Assembly: GCA_016783965.1 (NCBI GenBank)
Contig: JADHVO010000010.1
Coordinates: forward strand, 62,001-126,000
Direction of reading: 5' to 3'
DNA length: 64,000 nt
DNA from: Alphaproteobacteria bacterium
GTDB lineage: Bacteria; Pseudomonadota; Alphaproteobacteria; Micropepsales; Micropepsaceae
The notes beneath the pieces were generated by a model. It had not been told where the DNA came from. It made no database searches and worked only from the letters and a program-made list of their open reading frames with translations. The translations under genes and the position numbers were made by a program. Of the stretch, positions 51,925 through 61,134 are shown piece by piece (positions within the stretch are counted from its first letter, which is position 1; each line of letters opens with the position of its first letter).

Positions 51925-52815
51925 ATGCGAGTATTCGTGACGGGTGCAAGCGGCTTCATCGGCTCCGCTTGCGTGAAGGAATTGCGGGGCGCGGGGCACA
52001 CGGTGCTCGGTCTGGCGCGTTCGGACGCCGCGGCCAAGATCGCGGAGCACGCGGGGGCGCAGGTACTGCGAGGCGAACTGACCGATCTCGATGTGCTGCG
52101 CAAGGGCGCGCGCGAGGCGGACGGCGTGATCCACACCGCGTTCATCCACGATTTCTCGAAGTTCGCGGAGAACGGCCAGGTCGACAAGCGCGCCATCGAG
52201 GCGATGGGAGACGCGATGGCGGGGACGAACAAGCCGATGGTGGTGAGTTCTGGCACCGCCCTGCTCTCGCCTGGGCACGTCGCGACCGAGGACATCAAGC
52301 CGTCGGGCGAAGGCTTGCCGCGCGTGTCGGAGCAGACTGCTTTCGCTCTGGCCGGCAAGGGCGTGCGCGGGATGGCGATTCGGCTCGCGCCCAGCACACA
52401 CGGCATCAGCGACCAGGGGTTCAAGGCCGGGTTCGTATCGTATGCGGCGCAGGTCGCGCGCGAGAAGGGCGTCTCGGCCTATATCGGTGACGGGAAGAAT
52501 CGCTGGTCGCAGGGGCATCGGCTGGACGCGGCGAGAGTGTACCGGCTGGCGCTCGAGAAGGGACGCGCCGGCGCGGCGTACCATCCGATCGGCGAGGAAG
52601 GCGTGGCGCTGAAGGACATCGCGGAGATGATCGGCAAGAAGCTGAAACTACCCGTGGAATCGATCAGCCAGGAGAAGGCCCTGGAGCACTTCGGCTTCCT
52701 CGGCATGTTCCTGGGGTTGGACATTCCGACATCGAGCGCGAAGACGCAGGCCGAACTGGGGTGGCACCCGACTGGCCCGGGCCTGCTCGCGGACATGGAA
52801 GCGCACGAGCTCTAA
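51925..52815 (+). CDS. NAD(P)-dependent epimerase/SDR (extended type)
   Basis: 296 residues. RVFVTGASGFIGSACVKEL is the TGxxGxxG loop. Substrate-binding region reads DGVIHTAFIHDFSKFAENGQ, LAPSTHG, and GDGKNRWSQGHRLDAARVYR, typical of NAD-dependent epimerase-like reductases found beside MmyB regulators. The canonical YxxxK is replaced by a SEQTA region. Strong ribosome site GAAGGAG. Second gene behind the SDR. Confidence 0.85.
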   Translation: MRVFVTGASGFIGSACVKELRGAGHTVLGLARSDAAAKIAEHAGAQVLRGELTDLDVLRKGAREADGVIHTAFIHDFSKFAENGQVDKRAIEAMGDAMAGTNKPMVVSSGTALLSPGHVATEDIKPSGEGLPRVSEQTAFALAGKGVRGMAIRLAPSTHGISDQGFKAGFVSYAAQVAREKGVSAYIGDGKNRWSQGHRLDAARVYRLALEKGRAGAAYHPIGEEGVALKDIAEMIGKKLKLPVESISQEKALEHFGFLGMFLGLDIPTSSAKTQAELGWHPTGPGLLADMEAHEL

Positions 52816-52942
52816 GGGAGACCGAGACCAGCTCTGTCTGGCCAAGGGCCTCTACCGCAGGATGCCGCGTCTCGCGAGTTGTGTGCCGTACCAACTGATA
52901 GCGAGCTGAATGCCGGTGCTCGCCTAGCTTCAACCGCTGAGA

Positions 52943-54124
52943 TCACAGCCGCTCCACCGCCACGGCGGTTGCTTCGCCGCCGCCGATGCAGAGCGCTGCG
53001 ACACCGCGGGTCTTGCCGCGCTTTTCGAGCGCGTTGAGCAGCGTGACGATGATGCGGGCACCGGAGGCTCCGATGGGATGGCCGAGCGCGCAGGCGCCGC
53101 CGTTCACGTTGACCTTGTCGTGCGGCAGGCCGAGGTCGCGCATCGCGATCATGGCGACGACCGCGAAGGCCTCGTTGATCTCGAACAGGTCGACGTCGTC
53201 CTTGGACCAGCCGGCCTGTTTTAGCACCTTCTCGATGGCACCGACGGGGGCGCGGGTGAACCACCGCGGCTCTTCGGCGTTGCTCGCCTGTGCGACGATG
53301 CGGGCTATGGGCTTCAGACCCCGCTTCCTCGCTTCCTCTGCGCTGGCGACGATCAGCGCGGCAGCGCCGTCGCTGATCGAAGATGAGTTGGCGGCGGTGA
53401 CGGTGCCGTCCTTCGCGAAGGCGGGCTTCAAGGTCGGGATCTTGGAGGCGTCGGCCTTGGCGGGCTGTTCGTCGGATTTCACTTCGATGTCGCCTTTCTT
53501 CGCGGCGACCTTCACAGCAACGATCTCGGCGGTGAACGCGCCGGTTTCCTGGGCGCGCTTGGCGCGGTTGAGCGACTCGGTGGCGTAGGCGTCCTGCTCG
53601 GCGCGGGTGAACTGGTAGTGGCGCGCGGCGTCTTCGGCGTAGGTGCCCATCAGGCGATGCTCATAGGCGTCCTCGAGGCCGTCGAGGAACATGGAGTCCT
53701 TCACCTCGCCATGGCCCAGCCGCATGCCGCCGCGGGCCTTGGGAAGCAGATATGGCGCGTTGGTCATGCTCTCCATGCCGCCGGCGATCGCAATGCTGGC
53801 GCGGCCGGCGGCGATCTGATCGGAGACCATCATCACCGCCTTCATGCCCGAGCCGCACATCTTGTTGATGGTGGTGGCGGGCACGTCGAAAGGGATGCCA
53901 GCATAGACCGCCGCCTGGCGCGCGGGCGCCTGGCCGAGGCCGTGCGGCAGGACGCAGCCCATCACGGTCTCGTCGATATCCCTGGCTTCGATGCCGGCAC
54001 GCTTCACGGCTTCGCCGATCGCGGCGGCGCCGAGCTCAGGCGCCGTCTTGGCGGCAAGATCGCCCTGGAAACCGCCCATCGGCGTGCGTGCTCCGGCGAG
54101 AATGACGACATCTGTTGCGGCCAT
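52943..54124 (-). CDS. Acetyl-CoA C-acyltransferase (thiolase)
   Basis: 393 residues, tetrameric thiolase fold. Nucleophile Cys90 in NKMCGSGMKAV, GHPIGASGAR with catalytic His, and CIGGGEATA with the second Cys are present. It joins or splits acetyl-CoA units: either the biosynthetic first step of poly-3-hydroxybutyrate or acetoacetyl-CoA thiolysis in leucine breakdown. AAGGA precedes ATG 54124. Matches the relic at 50.1 kb. Confidence 0.93.
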   Translation of the reverse strand: MAATDVVILAGARTPMGGFQGDLAAKTAPELGAAAIGEAVKRAGIEARDIDETVMGCVLPHGLGQAPARQAAVYAGIPFDVPATTINKMCGSGMKAVMMVSDQIAAGRASIAIAGGMESMTNAPYLLPKARGGMRLGHGEVKDSMFLDGLEDAYEHRLMGTYAEDAARHYQFTRAEQDAYATESLNRAKRAQETGAFTAEIVAVKVAAKKGDIEVKSDEQPAKADASKIPTLKPAFAKDGTVTAANSSSISDGAAALIVASAEEARKRGLKPIARIVAQASNAEEPRWFTRAPVGAIEKVLKQAGWSKDDVDLFEINEAFAVVAMIAMRDLGLPHDKVNVNGGACALGHPIGASGARIIVTLLNALEKRGKTRGVAALCIGGGEATAVAVERL

Positions 54125-54237
54125 GACGCAAGTTCCTTTGGTTAAGACGCGGGTGCTAGCGGTGACCCGTGGAATGAGCTCAGTTATCATTAAACGCGAA
54201 GGCCGGCCAATGTGGTTGAAGTTGGGGCCGGAGGGGA

Positions 54238-55080
54238 ATGGGGGCGATGAGAAGGATCGCGGTTGCCGCGACCGTCGGGACACTGGCCGGCGTGCTGCTG
54301 GCCAGCGCCTATCTCTTTGCGCCCCGTGCGGGGATTTCGCTTTCGCCCGCCCTGATCATGGTCATCGCAGCAGCGACCGCATTCGGGTCGGCCGTGAGCG
54401 TGATGCTGCTGAGCTTCGGCAGGGCGGCGGAGAAGACCGGACCCGCCGGCATCATGACGATGCAGCTGAAGCGCGCGGCGAGTCTGGTGGAGAAATTTCC
54501 CGGCCGCGACGGTGCGCTGGATCTGACTGTCCGCGCCGACCAGAAGATCGACCAGCTCGAGGTCGTAAAGAACCCCGACAGCTACAAGGCCAAGGACATC
54601 ACGGTGCGGCTGAAGGGCGGCGGCAGCGGCAAGTTCAATCCGATCGACCTGGTGCAGCTGTTCCGCTCGCTGAACCAGCAGCCGGGGTTCATCCACCTAC
54701 TGCTGCTCGACAAGAACGACGAGTACATCGGCTACCTGCCCGGTTTCGCCGCCAAACGCGAGTTCACCACCGGCAACGCGGAGAGCGCCGTCGCGAAGTA
54801 CCTGGTCAGGGTGTTCGAGGACGACAGCCAGAGCGCGATGCTGCCGCTGATCGACGGCGCCGGGAAGTTCGACATCATCAGCGACGAAGCGAAGGTCAGC
54901 GACGTGCTGGCCAAGATGGCGGGCGGCTTTCGGCGGCTCGTCGTGCTCAAGAACGGCTACCACCGCCGTCCGGTGGGACTGGTTAACTTCAACGACCTGA
55001 TGATGGGCACGATCAAGGGCGTGGCGCCGGCATCGCTCGATCAGCCGACCGGTTCCCTCCCGATCGGCGCGTACCGCTAG
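54238..55080 (+). CDS. Membrane-anchored hypothetical protein with CBS-like region
   Basis: 280 residues. Two N-terminal helices ([20 protein letters not shown] and [20 protein letters not shown]), then a cytoplasmic part. It includes [20 protein letters not shown] and [20 protein letters not shown] resembling two half-CBS motifs, with [10 protein letters not shown] at the end. No annotated family recognised. Start 54238 or 54247. Its TAG interlocks with the ivd stop (CTAG). Confidence 0.65.
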   Translation: MGAMRRIAVAATVGTLAGVLLASAYLFAPRAGISLSPALIMVIAAATAFGSAVSVMLLSFGRAAEKTGPAGIMTMQLKRAASLVEKFPGRDGALDLTVRADQKIDQLEVVKNPDSYKAKDITVRLKGGGSGKFNPIDLVQLFRSLNQQPGFIHLLLLDKNDEYIGYLPGFAAKREFTTGNAESAVAKYLVRVFEDDSQSAMLPLIDGAGKFDIISDEAKVSDVLAKMAGGFRRLVVLKNGYHRRPVGLVNFNDLMMGTIKGVAPASLDQPTGSLPIGAYR

Positions 55081-56255
55081 TTGCCGCTTTCCTCGAACAA
55101 CTCGCGGCCGATAAGCCAGCGGCGGATTTCGCTTGTGCCGGCGCCGATCTCGTAGAGCTTTGCGTCACGCAAAAGGCGGCCGGTCGGATAATCGTTGATG
55201 TAGCCGTTGCCGCCCAGGCACTGGATCGCCTGAAGCGCCATCCACGTGCCCTTCTCCGCTGCGTAGAGGATCGCGCCGGCAGCATCCTTGCGCGTCGTCT
55301 GGCCGCGATCGCAGGCGCGCGCCACCGCATAGACGTAGGAGCGGACGGCGTTCAGCGCGACGTACATGTCGGCGAGCTTGCCCTGCATGAGCTGGAAATT
55401 TCCAATGCTTTCACCGAACTGCTTGCGCTCGTGCACGTAAGGGATCACGGCGTCCATGCAGGCTTGCATGATGCCGAGCGAGCCAGCGGAGAGCACTGCG
55501 CGCTCGTAGTCCAGACCGCTCATCAGGATGTTAACGCCCTTGCCGACGCCACCCATGACGTTCTCTTCGGGAACCTCGCAGTCCTCGAACACGAGCTCCG
55601 CGGTGTCGCTGCCGCGCATGCCGAGCTTGTCGAGCTTCTGCGCCACGCCAAAGCCCTTGAACCCCTTCTCGACGAGGAAGGTGGTGATGCCACGCGGTCC
55701 GGCATGCGGGTCGGTCTTGGCGTAGATCACCAGCGTATCGGCGTTCGGTGCGTTGGTGATCCACATCTTGGTGCCGTTGAGGATATAGCGATCGCCCTTC
55801 CTGTCGGCCCGCAATTTCATGGAGACCACGTCGGAGCCGGCGCCGGCCTCGCTCATCGCGAGCGAGCCGACATGCTCGCCGGAGATGAGCTTCGGCAGGT
55901 ATCTGCGCTTCTGCGCCTGGGTCGCGTTGCGGCGTATCTGGTTGATGCAGAGATTGGAATGGGCGCCGTAGGAAAGACCAACGGACGCCGAGGCGCGGCT
56001 GATCTCCTCCATCGCGACGACGTGCTCGAGATAGCCGAGACCCAAGCCGCCGAACTCCTCCTCCACCGTGATGCCGTGCAGACCGAGCTCGCCCATCTGC
56101 GGCCACAGATCGCGCGGGAACTGGTTACTGCCGTCGATCTCCTCGGCACGCGGAGCGATCTTCTCCGACGCAAAGGCGTGGGTGGTGTCGCGGATCATGT
56201 CGGCGGTCTCGCCGAGGGCATGATCGAGCGAGCGATAGGCGTTGGAGATTGTCAT
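55077..56255 (-). CDS. ivd: Isovaleryl-CoA dehydrogenase
   Basis: 392 residues of the acyl-CoA dehydrogenase fold. [73 protein letters not shown] and catalytic-base region [20 protein letters not shown] match IVD. It oxidises isovaleryl-CoA to 3-methylcrotonyl-CoA, the substrate of MccAB. The start ATG 56255 is natural; no enoyl-CoA hydratase or HMG-CoA lyase is next to it. Confidence 0.93.
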   Translation of the reverse strand: MTISNAYRSLDHALGETADMIRDTTHAFASEKIAPRAEEIDGSNQFPRDLWPQMGELGLHGITVEEEFGGLGLGYLEHVVAMEEISRASASVGLSYGAHSNLCINQIRRNATQAQKRRYLPKLISGEHVGSLAMSEAGAGSDVVSMKLRADRKGDRYILNGTKMWITNAPNADTLVIYAKTDPHAGPRGITTFLVEKGFKGFGVAQKLDKLGMRGSDTAELVFEDCEVPEENVMGGVGKGVNILMSGLDYERAVLSAGSLGIMQACMDAVIPYVHERKQFGESIGNFQLMQGKLADMYVALNAVRSYVYAVARACDRGQTTRKDAAGAILYAAEKGTWMALQAIQCLGGNGYINDYPTGRLLRDAKLYEIGAGTSEIRRWLIGRELFEESGN

Positions 56256-56470
56256 CTGCGAGTGCCGGGTCCTGCGCGCCCAATCTAGCGAAGGCGTCCC
56301 GGCCGGGTCCACGATTGAGATAGCGTCGAGAGCACCGGAACCCCGCAAGATCGTGACCGTCAATTCACCCGCCTCGCAATTCCGTGAATAAGGACCGCCT
56401 CGATCTGGTCGATCTTGGCGCTCCAGCACTCCGCTGGCGCCCGCGAGCCTCGCAGTCCATCATCGCTATG

Positions 56471-57049
56471 ATGTCGAATCCGGCCCCCTCTCCTGTCTTG
56501 CGCGGCTGCGATGGCTGCACCATGTGCTGCAAGGTGATGCGGATACCCGAGTTGGCGAAAGAGCCGAACTTATGGTGCATGCACTGCGTCCGCGGCCAGG
56601 GATGCGAGAGGTATGAAACACGCCCGGGGTCGTGCCGCGAATTCCAGTGCATGTACACGACGAGTCCCACGCTGACGCCCGCGTGGAAGCCGTCGGAGTG
56701 CAAGTTCGTCATGCAGTGGGAGCCGGGCGGCGGCGGCCGGCTTTCGATCCATGTGGACACGCAGCGACCCGACGCGTGGAAAAAGGAACCGTTCCTGTCT
56801 ACCTTTCATCAGTGGGCGGCGGATGGTGTCGCTCAAAACATGCAGGTCTGCGTGTTCGTGGGACGGCGGGTCTATGTCGTGATGCCGGATCGCATGGTCG
56901 ATCTTGGCGAGGTCGGACCGGACGAAGTGATCATGACCAGGGCGACGCAGACACCGCGCGGCCTGGTCCTGGAGCCTTTCAAGGTGTCGAAAGACGACCC
57001 GCGTGCGCGGGCCGCGATGGATGCGCAAGCGGCTCATGGAACACCCTGA
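56471..57049 (+). CDS. YkgJ-like cysteine-cluster protein
   Basis: 192 residues. A Cys-rich N-terminus CDGCTMCCKVMRI and CMHCVRGQGCERYETRP (Cys-x2-Cys-x2-Cys-Cys type) plus CREFQC is typical of the zinc/iron-chelating YkgJ family, here in a longer form. The remainder (RRVYVVMPDRMVDLGEV) is not recognised. Two ATGs at 56468/56471 are possible starts; upstream GTG 56384 is less likely. Confidence 0.75.
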   Translation: MSNPAPSPVLRGCDGCTMCCKVMRIPELAKEPNLWCMHCVRGQGCERYETRPGSCREFQCMYTTSPTLTPAWKPSECKFVMQWEPGGGGRLSIHVDTQRPDAWKKEPFLSTFHQWAADGVAQNMQVCVFVGRRVYVVMPDRMVDLGEVGPDEVIMTRATQTPRGLVLEPFKVSKDDPRARAAMDAQAAHGTP

Positions 57050-57182
57050 TTGGTGTCCAGATTGGCGGGATGCCATCGTTCCTGGGTGAACTCGCTTTGG
57101 CCAGTGGAACGATTCCGACCGTGATGGTCCGCATCACAAACGCGGTGGAAGCGTATCGTCCACCACGCGACGAGTTGGAAAA

Positions 57183-57267
57183 TGGTGCGGTCGAGAAGAC
57201 TCGAACTTCCACGCCTCGCGGCGCTACCACCTCAAGGTAGTGCGTCTACCAATTCCGCCACGACCGC
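57183..57267 (-). tRNA. tRNA-Leu (anticodon GAG)
   Basis: Minus strand 85 bases including encoded CCA. The 7-bp acceptor stem GCGGTCG/CGACCGC is perfect, followed by A then CCA. The anticodon arm is CTACC-TTGAGGT-GGTAG, giving GAG at positions 34-36. A long variable arm (GCGCCGCGAGGCG) is typical of class II tRNAs, and TTCGAGT forms the T loop. D arm TGGCGGAATTGGTAGACGCA. Single gene, no other tRNA adjacent. Confidence 0.97.
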
Positions 57268-57527
57268 ACGTCGGTAAGGAAATTGCCGGTAGGCCGCGGG
57301 GTGTAGCAAAGCCAGGCGGGCTTGGGAAGCGGTCTTTCTATTAGGAAATTCGGGGATTTAGCCTCTAGCGCGGCACACAGGCGCGGGAGGAGCGCGGCGC
57401 CGCCCACCCGCAACGCTCCCTTCCGCTTGACGCCATGCGTTTCGACAAGTGCCAGAAACCCTCTGGCAACAACATCTGCACCGGACAGGCTCGTCCGGGC
57501 CCGGTCAGATGTGGTCGGCGCGAGGGA

Positions 57528-58139
57528 CTAGAATTTCGCCCCCATCGAGGCGGCGGCAATCGCGTTGCTTACATCCTGGAGCGGACCCAGCGGCTGGCGA
57601 ACATTGTGGACGTCCGCGATATACGGCCTGCCAGACATGATCTTGTAGACGACGTGGTGGTCGCGCACGAGGAACACGATGTCGGCCGACCAACCGATAT
57701 CGGTCGTGACCCGGTTGAAGCCGAAAAAGTCCATGAAGAAGTCGCCCGAGCGGGTGTGCGACAGCCGCGATGGATGGAACACGAACGCCTGGCAATGGTC
57801 CTGCGCCTCGATGCAGTCGCGGACCGGACCGGGCAAGCTGTCATAGCGGATGGAATCGCGCGGCACGAAACGCTCGATCACGCCGAGATAGGACAGCATC
57901 TCGGCGTTGGAGGACTTCTCGGGATCGAACCCCAGATTGCACAAGTTCGTTTCCGACATTCCCGGCGCGATCTGATCGTAGGCGGCCTTGACCGCGCTGT
58001 AGCTGTCAAAACCGCCGCCAGCCTCGACCTGGCTCGGCAGGAGCTCAGTCGACTCCGGAATCCAGGCGGCACAGCCGCCGACAGCGAGCGTAGCCAGCAG
58101 GCTCGCCGCCATCATGAACCACTTGCTTGAATTTCCCAT
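57528..58139 (-). CDS. Hypothetical lipoprotein
   Basis: 203 residues. Short basic start MGNSSKWFMMAASLLATLAV leads to the lipobox VGGC, after which the protein is lipidated. The mature part contains YDQIAPGMSETNLCNLGFDP (a SmpA/OmlA-like -PGMSxxxL- segment), LGVIERFVPRDSIRYDSLPG and VFLVRDHHVVYKIMSGRPY. Probably an outer-membrane lipoprotein of the BamE-like/OmlA type, at low certainty. The start may be nine bases upstream (58148). Confidence 0.65.
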   Translation of the reverse strand: MGNSSKWFMMAASLLATLAVGGCAAWIPESTELLPSQVEAGGGFDSYSAVKAAYDQIAPGMSETNLCNLGFDPEKSSNAEMLSYLGVIERFVPRDSIRYDSLPGPVRDCIEAQDHCQAFVFHPSRLSHTRSGDFFMDFFGFNRVTTDIGWSADIVFLVRDHHVVYKIMSGRPYIADVHNVRQPLGPLQDVSNAIAAASMGAKF

Positions 58140-58270
58140 TTCCCCCATCGCCCATCGCGCGACGGGCGACAACATGCACGGATTTCGGCCAAACCAGTAC
58201 TAACGATTTATGAATGGGTAAAACGCCCGGTTTTCCGCCTTTCAGCGGGCCAGAATGCGGCGGGAGGCTA

Positions 58271-59059
58271 TCAAATGCCGTCGCCATCCACGCCGTGGAT
58301 GCCGCATTCGTCCTTGTCGAGGCCAGACCAGCGGCCAGCGCGGTAGTCCTCGCCTGCCTGGACGCGGCGGGTGCAGGGCATGCAGCCGATGGAGGGATAG
58401 CCGTCCTCCACCAGCGGATGGCGCGGCAGGCAGTGCTTGTTCATGTAGGCTTCCAGATCGTTCAGCGACCAGTCGGCCAGGGGATTGAAGCGGAAGCGGC
58501 CTTCGAAGAACTCGACCGGTTGCATCTCGGCGCGCTCGCGGGTCTGGAAGCGCTTGCGGCCGGTGATCTGCGCCGTGAACGACTCCAGCGCGCGCTTGAG
58601 CGGGACCACCTTGCGGAAGTTGCAGCAGGCGTCGGTGTCCTTCGACCACAACACGCCATCCGGATCGAGACGCACGCGCTCGGCCACATTGGGTGCGAGC
58701 GAGCGGATGTCACCGAGACCCAGATGCTCCTGAAGGCGATCGCGGTAACGCATCGTCTCGCCAAACAGCTTGCCGGTGTTGAGAAACAGGACCGGTGTGT
58801 TGGGATCGACGTCGGCGACGAGGTGCAGCAGCACAGCGGATTCCGAACCGAAGGACGAGACAACGGCGGTCTTGGCCTTGAACTCGCCGGTGAGCGCGAG
58901 CTCGAGGATGCCGTGCGCATCCTTCCCCTTCGCAGCGTCCTGAAGCTGCGTGAGCTTCGCGGCGAACTGCGGGTCCGCGACACCACTGCCCGCGCGGTCG
59001 AAGGCGCGCGGGGTGATGCCGCGGGTGGTGTCGATGACGGTGCGGGCGGCGGCGCTCAT
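58271..59059 (-). CDS. cysH: Adenylyl-sulfate (APS/PAPS) reductase, [4Fe-4S] type
   Basis: 262 residues. AVVSSFGSESAVLLHLVADV is the PP-loop (SSFGxES), and VLFLNTGKLFGET binds the substrate. Cys pairs DACCNFRK and GCMPCTRR hold a [4Fe-4S] cluster; the catalytic Cys in DECGIHG is near the end. The cluster type indicates an assimilatory enzyme that accepts APS rather than PAPS only. ATG 59059 overlaps the CysG-like stop (ATGA). Confidence 0.93.
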   Translation of the reverse strand: MSAAARTVIDTTRGITPRAFDRAGSGVADPQFAAKLTQLQDAAKGKDAHGILELALTGEFKAKTAVVSSFGSESAVLLHLVADVDPNTPVLFLNTGKLFGETMRYRDRLQEHLGLGDIRSLAPNVAERVRLDPDGVLWSKDTDACCNFRKVVPLKRALESFTAQITGRKRFQTRERAEMQPVEFFEGRFRFNPLADWSLNDLEAYMNKHCLPRHPLVEDGYPSIGCMPCTRRVQAGEDYRAGRWSGLDKDECGIHGVDGDGI

Positions 59060-59604
59060 TGCAGCCAGCCTTTCTCGCTTACGAGCGCGCGTGTGCGGCG
59101 GGAGACTTCGCCTGGCGGCAGGCCGCCGGCGCGCCAGCTGGCGCGGGCGGCGCTGACCTCTTCCATGTGAAGCTTCCACTCGGGGCCGAAACGGCCCTCG
59201 AGCCACTCGCGCAGGCGGCGGGCAAGGCCGGGCGCCTGCCCCCCGGTTGAGGCAGTCAGGACAAGGTCGCCACGGCGGACGATGGCGGGTACGTGGAAAT
59301 CGCAGAGCTCGGGGACGTCTTCGACATTAACCAGGATGCCGGCGCTGCGCGCCTTTGCGGCAAGCGCCGCTGCAGCGACCTCGTCGAGCCCGGCGATGAA
59401 CAAGACTCCGATCTTGGGTAGCGGCCCTTCGGAGCTCACGGGGACGGGGCTCATACCCGCTTCGGCCAGCAGCGCAGCCCGGCGCGCGAAGCCATCGCCG
59501 CTTCCGGCGAGGCCTGTGGCCGTAAACTCGTCGCTGAGGACAATGGGGAGCAAAGGGACGCCTCCGGCCGGTCCAACCTGAACCGGTCCCGCAGACGTAC
59601 GCAT
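59056..59604 (-). CDS. Precorrin-2 dehydrogenase/ferrochelatase-like protein (CysG N-terminal type), diverged
   Basis: 182 residues. The second half NVEDVPELCDFHVPAIVRRGD and LVLTASTGGQAPGLARRLREWLE is clear CysG-N/Met8-like siroheme synthase sequence. The N-terminus lacks the usual GGGxVA NAD loop: GLAGSGDGFARRAALLAEAG replaces it. ATG 59604 follows AGGACTTCG; a TTG upstream is unlikely. It supplies siroheme for sulfite reductase, in operon with cysH. Confidence 0.82.
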   Translation of the reverse strand: MRTSAGPVQVGPAGGVPLLPIVLSDEFTATGLAGSGDGFARRAALLAEAGMSPVPVSSEGPLPKIGVLFIAGLDEVAAAALAAKARSAGILVNVEDVPELCDFHVPAIVRRGDLVLTASTGGQAPGLARRLREWLEGRFGPEWKLHMEEVSAARASWRAGGLPPGEVSRRTRALVSEKGWLQ

Positions 59605-59670
59605 CGAAGTCCTAAAATGCAAGAACGAGGTGGGGTATAAAATAATTCACAAGATGGCCATGTGAATTTA

Positions 59671-59904
59671 TCAATAGCCCTTCAGGATTTCGGCTACGGA
59701 GACGCCTATCTTGTCCCCGTGGATCACGATCTCGCCCTTCGCCACCGGCTTGTTGTTGGCCAAGATCAGAACCGGATCGTCCTGCTTGGAATTGAGCTCG
59801 ATCACGGCGCCGCGGCCCATGCGCAAGAGCTGGTGCATCGGGATCGTCGAGCTGCCGAGGACAACCGAGATTTCGACTTTGACGCTGCCGATGTTCGAGG
59901 ACAT
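59671..59904 (-). CDS. Short FliN/FliM C-terminal-like flagellar switch protein
   Basis: 77 residues: only the SpoA/FliN core. VKVEISVVLGSSTIPMHQLL, AVIELNSKQDDPVLILANNK and GEIVIHGDKIGVSVAEIL are the family consensus. Full FliN has an extra N-terminal segment, absent here. ATG 59904 faces lipB only 10 bases away. Torque/switching component of the flagellar C-ring. Confidence 0.88.
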   Translation of the reverse strand: MSSNIGSVKVEISVVLGSSTIPMHQLLRMGRGAVIELNSKQDDPVLILANNKPVAKGEIVIHGDKIGVSVAEILKGY

Positions 59905-59914
59905 GTAAGGCCCT

Positions 59915-60592
59915 ATGAAAGAGAGCCTGCATCCTCCGTCAAACATGCTTAGCGAGGCGTTAACGCGCCCGGCCGTTGAGTGGCGCGTGGCCGACGGGCT
60001 GACCCCCTACCCCGAGGCTGTGGCGTTCATGGAAGAGCGGGTGGCGCAGATCGCCGACGCGCGGCGGCCGGAGCTGGTGTGGCTGGTCGAGCATCCGGCG
60101 ATCTACACCGCCGGCACCAGTGCCAAGGATGCCGATCTGCTGGATGCGCGGTTTCCCGTGTTCAAGACGGGACGCGGGGGCCAATACACCTATCACGGCC
60201 CGGGACAGCGCGTGGGCTATGTGATGATGGATCTGCACCGGCGCGGCGGCGACGTGCGGGCCTTCGTCCACGACCTGGAAGAGTGGCTGATCCGCACACT
60301 GGCGGCGTTCAACGTCAAAGGCGAGCGGCGCGACGGGCGCGTCGGCATCTGGGTGGCGCGCGGCAAGCGCGAGGACAAGATCGCGGCCATCGGCGTGCGC
60401 GTGCGGCGCTGGGTGACGTTCCACGGCGTGAGTCTGAACGTCGACCCGGACCTGACGCATTTCGGCGGGATCGTGCCCTGTGGAATCTCGGGGCATGGCG
60501 TCACCAGCCTGCACGATCTTGGCGTGCTCGTCTCGATGGCCGATGTGGACGTCGCGATGCGGCAGGCCTTTGACGACGTGTTCTTCCCCTAG
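59915..60592 (+). CDS. lipB: Octanoyltransferase LipB
   Basis: 225 residues, moves octanoate from ACP to lipoyl domains. [40 protein letters not shown], catalytic Lys155 ([12 protein letters not shown]) and Cys189 ([16 protein letters not shown]) are present. ATG 59915 is taken; ATG 59945 is an alternative. No lipA next to it. Its 5' end is tightly divergent with the FliN-like gene. Confidence 0.95.
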   Translation: MKESLHPPSNMLSEALTRPAVEWRVADGLTPYPEAVAFMEERVAQIADARRPELVWLVEHPAIYTAGTSAKDADLLDARFPVFKTGRGGQYTYHGPGQRVGYVMMDLHRRGGDVRAFVHDLEEWLIRTLAAFNVKGERRDGRVGIWVARGKREDKIAAIGVRVRRWVTFHGVSLNVDPDLTHFGGIVPCGISGHGVTSLHDLGVLVSMADVDVAMRQAFDDVFFP

Positions 60593-60658
60593 CCGACCAT
60601 TTTTGACCGTCGCGGTTCGTTCGCTTTCCTCGGCCGGGGGATTGGTTAGAGCGGTACA

Positions 60659-60955
60659 CTAGAGCGTCGGGCGTTTGTTGAAGCCGGGCTGGTTCGCAGG
60701 CTCGGCGCGGTGGAGTTCGTAGCTGGCGACCCGCGCGCCCCTGGGGCCGAGCGTCATCTGGCCTATCAGCCGTTCGACGTCATTGTTCTTGCCCGAGACC
60801 AGCGCTTCGACGGTTCCATCCGACCTGTTGCGCACCCAACCCTGGACACCCATGCGAGTCGCCATCTCGACCACAAAGTCGCGATAACCGACGCCCTGGA
60901 CCTGGCCTTCGACGCGGACGCGGAGGTGGGTGTATTCGTCGTCTTCGGTGCTCAT
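60659..60955 (-). CDS. acyP: Acylphosphatase
   Basis: 98 residues. VRVEGQVQGVGYRDFVVEMA carries the phosphate-binding loop and catalytic Arg, and GWVRNRSDGTVEALVSG the catalytic Asn. Hydrolyses acyl phosphates such as acetyl- or carbamoyl-phosphate. ATG 60955 has AGGAC upstream. The C-terminal GFNKRPTL tail is variable in the family. Confidence 0.93.
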   Translation of the reverse strand: MSTEDDEYTHLRVRVEGQVQGVGYRDFVVEMATRMGVQGWVRNRSDGTVEALVSGKNNDVERLIGQMTLGPRGARVASYELHRAEPANQPGFNKRPTL

Positions 60956-61134
60956 GGAATTGTCCTGACAGCGGTCCTTCGGAAACACAATTGCGCGACA
61001 TACCGGTCACGGCGCCCTTCACCTATTCGTTATGTAGGCCGCGTTAGCAAGGGCGCTATGCATTTTGCGCGCATTGTCCGATTAGAAACGCAACATCCAG
61101 TTTAATCCAACAAATACAGCGCATTGGGGACTTC

